NCBI GenBank assembly: GCA_024036415.1 | Contig: JAMWET010006934.1 | Location: 60,001 to 124,000, forward strand | Source: Prochilodus magdalenae | Taxonomy: Eukaryota; Chordata; Actinopteri; Characiformes; Prochilodontidae | Direction of reading: 5' to 3' | Length of the DNA stretch: 64,000 nucleotides | Shown: one piece after another, positions 37,801 to 49,600 of the stretch | Position numbering within the stretch: the stretch's first letter is position 1 | Layout: every line of letters begins with the position of its first letter | Position numbers and translations under genes: made by a program | Notes under the pieces: generated by a model | Database searches by the model: none | Seen by the model: only the letters and a program-made list of their open reading frames with translations | What the model was told of the DNA's origin: nothing

Positions 37801-40800
37801 TATATTATGAGGATCCAGCGAATCCAATACTTAATCCCACTGGCTCAAAATCCAAATATATCCCTAATACTGCCACTACTGCAAATCCCACTCGATAGTC
37901 TGTCAGCAATATAAGCTAGTGTAGTTAATCAATCACTTTTTTTTATTATCGTCACATAAATAATACTGTACTTGCACTTCTGGTTAGATGCTAACTGCAT
38001 TTCATTGGCTCTCTACCTGTACTCTGCACAATGGCAAAGTTGAATCTAATCTAATCTAATCACATATTCACAGGTGTGAAGGTGAGTGAAGAACTTAGGT
38101 GCATAGTCCCTTACAGTAATTAAATACAAAAATATAAAAATATACATTAGACCATAAATATGACCAATACTAAGCAGAAAATCTCTGTTTATACTAATAT
38201 ACAGTTATGAATATCTATAAAGCTATAAATAATCTATAGGTGGTGCATTTCTTTGAGTCCTACATTTCCATTCAAATCAAGTCGTCCAGCCCGGAGGTTT
38301 ACATGCACCTGTGCCCTTTAAATAAAAGGCGGTTTTAACCCATCTGTGGATGTAGAACCCGGTGTACTTTTTAGATGCTTGCCCTGAACTCTCCTCCTCT
38401 GCTTTACATAGTTAACTAATTATGAATATAATGTTACATGCTGCTGATTTCCCTGGGATGTCGCCCTCGTTGAAATTCAGTGTTCCAGGGCTGTTGCACC
38501 AGCCGTTGCAAGAGCATGACGTTTGCTCATGAAAATATATGCATTCGTTTCCTTCCTGGTATTAAGAAGCCACAATGAACTGCAGTGGCACCGGTCCAGA
38601 GCGGGTCCGGGAAACGAACCCAGCGTTTGTTTTTTTGGCTTCTGAAAGTTTGTACCGTCACTCAGCAGGTGCAGCCTGCTGCCATGCCTGAAGAGTGTTT
38701 ATGCTATAAGCCCTGTGTAGTAAACTAAGCTTCAGTAGCATCTGCAGTGCTTAGTAGTAGTCGGATTTGAGTAGTCGTGTGAAATCTAAGTGGGAAAATA
38801 AGTGTCCATGTTTCCTATTCTTCTTTAATAATGAATGAGGTTTTACCTTGAGCAGCCATTGTGTGTTGTTCTCCATGATGCTCTCCAGCTGCTCCAGCCT
38901 CTGGACCGACTGCTCGTAATCAGCCGGGTCGTCCTTCTGCGCCAGGTTGCTGTAGCTGCTGGGCGGACAGTTCTCTGGCTCCGGCAGGAGAAAGGTGTAG
39001 CTGCATGGTCCGTTCTGGATCTGGTACTGCTTCTTGCCTGTTGCGTAGCCGTCTCCCAGGATGAGGCAGCAGCTCAGGATGAGTACTCCAGCGCTCAGCA
39101 TTCTGCTTGTCTCTAAAAGTTCAGCTTGTTTTTCTTCTCGTCCTAGAATTCTCTGCCCGAGAAGTGTCCCGCAGGTTGGCTCGTGTCAGAGCTTCAGAGC
39201 TTCTGCTAACTCTTCAACTGCATCTGCATGGGTCTCCCTAGGCAGGATTCTCTGCTCGTCATGCGTGAGCTTCATTTATAACTCCGGCAAACGCAGGAGG
39301 AGGAGACAAATGTCAGGGTGTAGTAACGGAGCGTCACTTGGCAGGTCCCCACTCCCAGCTTGTGTTCTCCCCGTCACCAGGCTCCCACACTCTGCTCTCA
39401 TCTGAGGCACCGCGCTCCTGCAGTCCGGGGAGCGAGGGAAAAAAAAAAAAAAGAAAAGAAAAAAAGCCCCTCCCACAGTCCGACACCCTCGACCGAGCCG
39501 AGCAGCCCGAGGAGATTCTTAGCCAGGACAGAAGCAGGAGGGCACTAATTAAACACTTCCCGCTGGATGCTCCTTCTGCTTCCAGAGAAAGCCCAAACAG
39601 CTGGGGGGGTGTGGGGTCAGGCCGGTGGAAGAGGACAAGACAACAATGGCAGTATTTGTGTTTTTCTTCGAGACTGCCACACCAAAAAAGCAGCCCTTCA
39701 GGATGCAGCTGTGTTGCTCAAGCCAATTCAGCTTTTCGGCACTGAGCACGTTAACCCATAACAGGGCTGGAACTCCCTCGGAAGGGATAGCTGAGATGTT
39801 TGAGAAGGTCGAGTCGTCGCTCACTTTCATGCTGATGTTTTTCGAGCGCTCTCGAAAAAGCACTAGCTTCCATTTGCCGTCCTGAGAGGGTTATCTGGCA
39901 TTCGTTTCAGGAGAAGAGCTGAAACGCGGCGTGTTTACAAAAGGAGACAACTGTCTGGCTTTCGTTCAGGAGTGGTTTATAAAATCCCTCTCATGTCATC
40001 TTCATGAGATTCCTCGTCCCTATTAATGCATCATCTAAAAATATTAATCTTAAGTTCACATAGCCGCTGTCATCGTCATCCTCGCTCGGTCGTCTTCTGT
40101 GTTACGGCTGGTTCGGTAAAAATAGCCCATATGAGCAGCTCTTAACCAGCACAACACAGCATGTTTGTACCAAAAGGAAAAGGAGAGCGAGAAAGTCAGT
40201 CGGCCATTAAGAACAAGATCTCCCAGCTTTTCGTTGCCAGAGAAAATAAACAGAAAGCCTGTTTAACAGAAGCCTCAGCAACGAAATATGATTTCATGTT
40301 TTCATTGTTGAGTCGGTCTGCTCTTTAGCTTCATTACAGCTTCCAAACTTTTCTGGGGACTCTCGTTCAGTTCCTCAAGGACGCACACCTCCAAAGTTCG
40401 GTCTTAGGAGCTGGTTTTGCATTTCACACCACTCAGATAACCTCAAACACGTTCCGTGAAGGTGCTGGACTCTGGGGTGGTCAGTCCCTTGTTCTGAGAC
40501 CACCAGCAGCTTTATAGTTGGATGTCTAGATCTCCTTTTCTCAGTGAGGAGCTTCTTGAACAGCTACACCTACTAACAAGAACTACATCTTATTTCATGT
40601 ATTCAGTGTGTCCACTCCTTACCTTCATTACAGCTTCCAACTTTTCAGGAGACTCACTCTCAGTTCCTCAAAGAGACAGTTCAGTCCACAGTTCAGTCGT
40701 AGAAGTTGGTTTATCATTTTCTGCACATTCAGTGGTGTTGAGGTTCTGGACTCTGGCGTGGTCAGTCCCTTGTTCTGAGACCACCAGCAGCTTCTTTGTT

Positions 40801-43578
40801 GGATGTGTCTAGATCTCCTTTTGTTCAGTGAGGAGCTTCTTGAACAGCTACACCTCCTATCAACAACTACATCTAATTTCATGTTTTCAGTGTGTCCACT
40901 CTTTTCCTTCATTACAGCTTTCATTTGTTTCAGGAGACTCGTTCATTTGCTCAAAATGACGCACCTCCAAAGTTCTGTCTTAGAAGCTGCTTTTGCATTT
41001 CACACCACTCAGATAACCTCAAACACGTTCCGTCAAGTTGAGGTGCTGGACTCTGGGGTGGTCAGTCCCTTGTTCTGAGACCACCAGCAGCTTCTTTGTT
41101 GGATGTTGTCTAGATCTTTTTTCGGTGAGGAGCTTCTTGAACAGCTACACCTCCTATCAACAACTACATCTAATTTGATGTTGTCAGTGTTCAGTGTGTC
41201 CTCCTTTTCAGGAGACTCATTTTCAGTTCCTCAAAGAGACAGTTCAGTCGTAGAAGTTGGTTTATCATTTTCTGCACATTCAGTGGTGTTGAGGTTCTGG
41301 GCTCTGGCGTGGTCAGTCCCTTGTTCTGAGACCACCAGCAGCTTCTTTGTTGGATGTGTCTAGATCTCCTTTTGTTCAGTGGGGAGCTTCTTGAACAGCT
41401 ACGCCTCCTATCAACAACTACATCTAATTTCATGTTTTCAGTGTGTCCACTCTTTCCTTCATTACAGCTGCTGTTTGTTTCCGGAGACTCGCTCTCAGTT
41501 CCTCAAAATGACGCACCTCCAGAGTTCTGTCTTGGAAGCTGGTTTTGCATTTTGTACCACTCAGATACCCTCCAGCATGTTCAGTGGTGCTGAGGTCCTG
41601 GACTCTGGAGTGGTCAGTCCCTTGTTCTGAGACCACCAGCATTGTACAAGACACATTGTATCAACAACTACATCTAATTTCATGTTTTCAGTGTGTCCAC
41701 TCTTTCCTTCATTACAGCTTCCAACTTTTCAGGAGACTCACTCTCAGTTCCTCAAAGAGACAGTTCAGTCAAAAGTTCAGTCGTAGAAGTTGGTTTATCA
41801 TTTTCTGCACATTCAGTGGTGTTGAGGTTCTGGACTCTGGGGTGGCCAGTCCATTAGTCTGAGACCACCAGCAGCTTCTTTGTTGGATGTCTCTAGATCT
41901 CCTTTTCTCAGTGAGGAGCTTCTTAAACGGCTACACCTCCTTACAGACCTCAGTAGAGTTGAGTTGTCTTCTCACATAGGAAGGATGGAGAGAAGCACCT
42001 GTGGATGTTCTCAGATCTGAAGCAAGAGCGGAACTTGATGTTCTTCTCTCTCTCATAAGTGAAAGCTTTGCAAGTGCTGTTTATCTGATGGGGACAGTGT
42101 TGGTGGGACTACTGTGTCTTCCAGGTGGTTGTTAGGAGTATCTTATATCTGATCTCCACTGTCTCCTGTGGAATCTAAAACCCGATGGCCATTTTGACTG
42201 GCTTGGTTTGACTTGTCCACAGTCGCTCGCTGTTTTTGGTCTTACCTTTTCCGTTTTTGCAGATACCTGATGATGTAGACGGAATAGATGTGTTTTGGGA
42301 CTTGTATGGGCCCTGCTTGGCTTTTGCCCCCTGCAACTTTGGTTCTAAACTTTATATTTTAAGTTTTACGTTTTGAGTGACAAGGATCCATTTAATGGTG
42401 AAATACCCTACATTCTTTCGAAGGGGCCAACGAATCAGGGGCAGCAGGGCGAGCAGATAGTTCCCTCATATTGACGGTGATGGCGCGTGGCCTATAACGC
42501 TGACATGACGGATGAGGAAAGCAGGTGCTGTGGGGAGGAAATAATTCCGCTCAGAGGATGTTTTGTCCTTAACCCCTTGGGGGTCCTTCAGAACAGACAT
42601 CACCAGAGTGCTCCTGTGGCTTTAGCCGTCACTTCCATTAACACCTGAGAGGACGTTTCTCTGTGATCAGCATTGACACTTTCCATTTGATGTACGTCAT
42701 GGCTTTTATGAAGGACTTGGGCTTTACGGTAAACACGAGACGCTCCCCTCTGTGTTATTCGCTCTGCTGTTCGCGTTTTTGGGGGGTCTGCTAGGGTGGT
42801 GTTAACAGAACTGCGGAAATTCTACCTTGATTTGGAAAAATAATCATATAGAACCACAAAAACAAAGTTTGTTTCACAGCTGTAAGTCATGAGGGGTGTG
42901 TCATGGCTCAGTGTGTATATATAGTGTATCACACAACAGCAGCCATTACACATATCCTAAAGAACCGCATATACCGAGATTCATGACTCTGAAGAACCTT
43001 TTAAAGACCATCAGATCATTTTAGGGGTTTGGCCTGAGAGCATTCCATTAGGCAGAGGTTCTTGACACACACTTCTCATTTACTACATGAATGTTCCTCC
43101 TGAGAACCATGTATTAGTTTTTTGAGGGGTCTAAAAGAGGCATAGCACTCCTCCAGGCATGTTTATCTTTAGTGGTATAGTGATTTAAAAAACTCAGCAG
43201 CTTCATAAAGCAACCAGGTTCAGATGAAGAACCGTGGTACCGTGGTAAAGGTTTTTTTTCTGGAACCTCATTTACATGAATTTTTCTCTATAAAAATTCT
43301 ATATTATAAGTTTTTTAGGGCTCCAAAAGAGGCATACAACTCATCCAAGCATGTTTATTTGTAAGTGTATAGTGCTTACAAAGTGGTGGTTTCAACATCA
43401 CAAAAGCACATCAGAAAAATACAATATAATGTAAATACACGTACATAAATATTAATTAATTAATTTATTTATAATTGGTAGTATAATAGAAATGATCTGA
43501 AAGCCAATCTGCTACTGATGGCTGGAGTTTAATTTCATTGTGTGGTCTCCACTGGTTGTATCACCATAAGGTACTTGC

Positions 43579-43672
<94 letters not shown>

Positions 43673-46600
43673 ACATGTATATATATGTGTGTGTATGTGT
43701 ATATATATCCAAAATAGCAACTTTACAGGAGAGAACAAAACAAACCTCGTTCAAATTTAACGTAAGTCAGTGGAACCAGATGTCTTTCCAAGCAGTTTTG
43801 GGCCGTTCCTGTTGGTTCATTCATCATACATTTTTGAAATCTTTTAAAATCTAAACGGCAGCTCTTGTGATGAAATGACACACAAAACCGCTATACGAAT
43901 AAATACTGATTGATTGAAAAGTAAAAATCAACAAAAATGGAGAAGCATGTTTTTCATTGGACAGTGACGATGTTTATTTCTTATGGTGATACTGATAATA
44001 TTGTGCACTGATTATAGACAGCCCTTCAACTACCAGCTTAAATATAAATAAAACATACATACATACATAAATATATTACATGACGCGGTGATAGTAGATC
44101 TATCTGGATCCTTACTACACACGCACACACATATACAGCTCTGTAAAACGATGTTCAGTGTCTCTAGGTGTTCAGGTTCTGGGTTTGTGTTGGACCAGAA
44201 TTCCTCAGTTCTGTTTGATTCTCTACACTACTGGAAGCATGTCTCCCAAACTCCAGATCAGATATTGTATTAGATCTGTGTATTTAGAAAATCACTAATG
44301 ACCTCCAGAAGCCTGTTTTCAGAACCATGCTCGCTGTGCGTTTCACCCCAGCCACCGCTCGCCAGTCTCTCTGTAGGTCACCTGAGGTCATCTTACGGTG
44401 GGTAAGGGACATTGGAATGAGGTGGCGCTCATCACGGTCAGTAGAGAGTGGGTTTGGTCCTCTGCCAGTCTGTAGCTGTGTTGTCCTGTGTGTTTGCTGC
44501 TGGACCTTGTTCTTATGAACCAGACGCTCACTGTATCTGCCAGTAAAGCTAGAACCCAACCTTCGGTTCCTCACTGAGAACCTGCTGTACGTGTGGAGAT
44601 GCTGATTTAAGAAGTAACTGGCTCTGGGCTCTGATTTGTTTCCAGAGCTGTATGTATTTTAGCATTAGTAAAAACAAACATGAGAAATACCAGGTATCTG
44701 AATCAGTCTGGATCAGTAGTTCCCACATTGATACATTCCTCCTGCCTTTATGAATCATTCAGCTCCCAGAGATTTGGTGTCGGTATGCTCAGGAGAGCAG
44801 GCTGTGATGTGATTAATCTCCGTAAAGATTTCCGTATTGTCGTATGGCCTAGCGCCACTCTGAAAGGAGAGGAAGATGGTTAGACAGAGGCAGTGATGTG
44901 AGGACGTCCTGGAAGTGCACCGAAAATGACCGATGAACACAGAGGGGAGATGCTGGTATCAAAACAGGCGCATGCCGTAGTTCAGGTGCTTGGCCTGAAT
45001 CATCTTCCTTCTCCTCCGGCGCGCGTGGGAGGCTTGTGTTTGCCTCGGATGTTTCATGGCGAAAGGAAGCCGCGCGAGGAAGGAAATGACACAACCTCCT
45101 CCTTTTTCTTAAACAGAGTTTACAGCATCCAGAGCTTGATCCTTTTTAATTTGGATGAGGGGGAATTTGTCATTGCCGGGTTCAGGAATCTGTTTTTTCC
45201 CTGCGCTCTGGCGGAAGGCCCCTGTTAGAATGAAACTGCAAAAACCACAGAGCTCATTCGTCCTGGTGGCTTCTGGCTCTGGAGTGATGAATTGGAATGG
45301 ATGCTTGCTGATATTATCAGCGCTATGGAAACTCGACCGTACGTTTATTGGAGAAGAACACGCAGCCACACAATGTCATAAACATTTACAGGTTTATAGG
45401 CAATAAGATATTTGGCTGTAAGTGATATGGTGGTTAGAACGGTAATGAATATGCTTATATCAGGGTTTGGGTTGTAAGTTCATTGAAGGAGCAGTGAAAC
45501 ATGGGGCCGAAATTAATCTCAGCACATTTGTCTTTATACTTTCGCTCTATATCACGATTTTCAGACACGAAGACACACTGCGCTAGCGGAAACTAGGAGC
45601 GTGATGATGTCTGTTCATCATTTCCCATACTGTGATGCTGTTCTGCATTAAATCAAACGTACAAAATGGTCTTTTTAAAGAAACGTGCGGTTTGTGTGTT
45701 TTACGTTCTAACAATATCCACTGTATGATCAGCGTATTGTTCATCACTATAGTTTCCAGTTTCAGGTTTATTTGTCATTTGTCATGTCAGGACATTTATG
45801 CATTGAAATGCTTGTGGTGAGACTCAGGTTGATACTCTACAGCAGGACAACACTATATACATACTAAACATATTAAAATAAAGATTTATTAAAATAATAT
45901 ATTAAATAAATACAAAATGCACAACACAGAATATACAAAGACAGGAGGGATCTGTAGAAATTCTCTGACAGGTACATTTATTAGACAAAGATAGTCTAAG
46001 AAATTAATCTCAGCACATTTGTCTTTATACTTTCACTCCATATCACGATATTCAGACACGAAGACACACTGCGCTAGCGGAAACTAGGAGCGTGATGATG
46101 TCTGTCCATCATTTCCCATACTGTGATGCTGTTCTGCATTAAATATAGCCTGTATAATTCTAAATTGTTTACATTTTATATTTTATATTTTATTTATATA
46201 TTCTCTGCATGCTTAATTTTTGATCCTTGTTATCTGTCTATTTATATTTATACTTTTTATTCTATGACATCCAGTGTGGGCAGCAAAGTAAGAATTTCAT
46301 TGTACAGGGAAACTAGTTTCCTTACTGTGCATATGACAATAAAAGCTTTGAATCTTTGAATCTTTGAAATACTAATCAAATTATATAGCAATCAAATACC
46401 ACCTTTTTCTCCATCTCTAATGCTAATGCTAATGCTGGAGTTTCATCACGATTGCTGCATGTTAGAAATGTATTCCCCCAGAATCTCTAGGTCAGTTTAT
46501 CTCATTTTTGGATTGGAATGCTCTACCTGTGTGTATTATATAGTAATAAGTAGTAAACATTTTTGTTTTTCTTTCTAATTTACAAAGTTAAAAAGTTACA

Positions 46601-49600
46601 CCTGTAATGTAAGACGTCCGACAGACATGGGCCAAAAGCTCCATTTAGCCTACAGTCCCAAACTTTTAGATTTTCATACAGTGGATTTCTGTAGTTTCTC
46701 CTGTTGGCTAGCATTAGCATTAGCATTAGCATTCGCTCGTTACAGCGATCTTTAAATCCTCACTGTTTTTTTAAATTAGCGCTTATTGTTTAAGAGCTAG
46801 TGATTGATAGGAACAAACATAATACTATTAACAGTTAGCAAAATGTTTACGTTTTGCTTTTTACTAAGAGAATGTTTCAGTTTTCATTTGGTCTGCATTC
46901 CATTGGCTCCCTGCCTATACTCTACACAATGCCAATAAGGTCAATGCTAATCTAATTTAATGCTCATTTAAACAAACTGATTAAGCATTTAATTTTAAAT
47001 TATATTTTGTGATAACTTAGAAGACAGAAGATCCGAGACTAGACGTTTAAAATTATTGGTGGTGTGGCAAAACATTCTTTTGTTAGTCTTGTATTTTTCT
47101 GCTATAAAGCCTAAACTGGCTGCTGTTCTGATTTAGCTGTGTAGCATAGTGTATCATCATGGTGTCTGTGATAAAATATGGGTTATCTTTTTATAAAATA
47201 GCTATTATTCTTAAATGGACAATTACTACAAAAGCTTTCATCTCTAAAATGATAACTTTACAGGAGATCCTATACATTTAGTGTCTTTTTTTAAGTCTAT
47301 GGAACCAAAGTTCTTTTTCTAGGTCATTTCTTTGGCCCATTCAAACACTCACATCATTTTAAATGATGTGAAAATATGAAAAAGGGACAAGGGTCATATG
47401 TAGTGATATGTAGAATGATCTGCACATGCATGTTTTCATTTTATTTGAATTTTGGTCGTTTATTTGTCCAAACCATCTCAGAACTGTCAATTCCTGATTT
47501 CTTAATATTCTGCCTTTTTATTTTATTTATTTATTTATTTTTAATAACTCTAAATGTGCATCAGTCGAACACCCTCCCATGACGTTCCCGCCAGCCCGGA
47601 TTCCTCAGGGTTTGAAACCTTTGCGGTGCATGCAGTCCTGCACCCAGGCATATTTGTTAACCAGAGCAGATTGTCCCTTTCAGCCTTGTCAATGACCCAT
47701 GATGGTCATGGAGCACATCCCAGCTCCCCCGAGCCCCCTGAGTGGCACTGTGAATGTGTGCGGTGCCAGCACAATCCGCCTGTGTGCTCCTGCACTATTC
47801 ATAGCCCTCAGACGGGGAGAATAGCCGGTCCAGCTCGGAGCGCAAACGAGGCGCAGGGGATGCCATTGTGTGTAATCTTTGATGTATTACCCCGATCTGC
47901 TGCAGACTGAGAGCTGTGTCACAAAAACCTCCGTCATGCACGTCCCCAGCACAATGGAGTTCCCATCATCCGCTGCGTGTGGGGGGTCAGTACAGGGGAG
48001 CTGGGTTTATGCAAACCAGTAGCCACGTACACTTCAGTCCAGTTGTATTGTTAAAACTGGAGTTGGGACGAAACCTGTTTCTCTGATACTGAAACCTGCA
48101 GCTCATACAGATCGCTCATATCTAAAATAAACGATATAGGAATGAAATATAGAAATTGCAGTCGTGATATCATTATTAAATATGCCGAATCCGATATCCA
48201 GTCGATCGGTTTCTGCTAGTATCTGCCAGAAACGAACCCTGGGGATCAGATCGGTGCCATCTCTATATAAAACCATACTGCCAAAACCATATAAACCATA
48301 CTGCCAGAAGCCTGATGACTTTTATTGCCAATCCCTTGTTGATCCCACAGTGGGGAAATTTAGTCTCCGCATTTAACCCATCCGTGAAGTGAATCACCCA
48401 CACACACACTCACTAGTGAACATACACACTAGGGGGCAGTGAGCACATTTACACGGAGCGGTGGGCAGCCCTATCCACAGCCCTATCCACTGCTCCCGGG
48501 GAGCAGTTGGGGGTTAGGTGCCTTGCTCAAGGGCACCTCAGTCATTACTGTAGTCTCAGGAAATCGAACCGGCAACCCTCCGGTCACAAGGCTGGTTCCC
48601 TAACCTCCAGCCCACGACTGCCCAAATGAAGTATTAAGTCATTCCTACCAAATGAATCACTTTGCTTTCGGTTTGGCCCCGTCCTGCCATTTAAAGCTTG
48701 AATCAAACTTGGGATTTCAATGAAGTGTTTCACATAAACCATACTGCCAGAGGCCTGATGACTTTTATTGCCACGTGGTTAGATTTATACTCGGTCGCTA
48801 CTCTGAAAGCAGCTGTAGTGACAAAATTGACTAACCACTCATAATGTCTGACTGCTGGAAGGCCTAATTATATATTAGGGCTGGTGTATGTGCATGTCGT
48901 TATATTTCGTTACTCGGTTTCTGTTGCGCAGACTGGACTCTGTAAGATTTGATGTTGGGCTGGGTTCGGTTTCAGCCCCTTTCATTTGGCCGTACTGGAA
49001 AGTGTTGGCATCCCAGAGAAAAGAGGAACTGTTTGTGCCCAGAAGCCAAGTGTCAGCTGGATGGGTATAAAGCCCCATGGCATGGGGCCAGTGGAACTGT
49101 GTTCTCTGGGGTAATAGAGATCCATCCAACAGCTTTGGGATGAGTCAGGGCGATCCAGAATTGGCCATCAAGCATCTGTACCTGGCCCCACTAATGCTCT
49201 TGAGGCTGAGTGCAATCAAATCCTCCCAAGATCTGTAAGGGAGATCAAACTCTCTATTAATGCCTCGATAATTTCAGAAAAATGCCGGATGAGCTTGGGA
49301 CGTCAAACATTTGGCTTTGTATTGTAGCTCGTCTGAAACGGACGGACGCAGAGTGACGATGTGTGCCATGAACCATTTATCAATGGGTTGTGGCCCTGTT
49401 TCAGGTTGTTAATGGTAATAATGGACCCTGTGGTTTCTTAGCAGGGTAGAGTTCAGTAGGCAGCGCCTGCCATGGGAAACATCTCATGTCTGAGACATGG
49501 GAGGCATTGACTTGGGAAAGATATCTGTACATTTGCTGCTTCTAGATGCATTCTTTAGTAAAGACGGTGGTTCTATGTAGACGTATGTAACTTGCATGTT

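Noticed and set aside
40522..41862. Repeated 80-105-codon frames, possible tandem gene family
   Set aside because: Frames follow tandem A/B repeat units, occur on both strands, and lack splice or start conservation.
47554..47910. 118-codon open frame in the GC-rich block
   Set aside because: No domain and no signal or splice context; composition alone explains the open frame.
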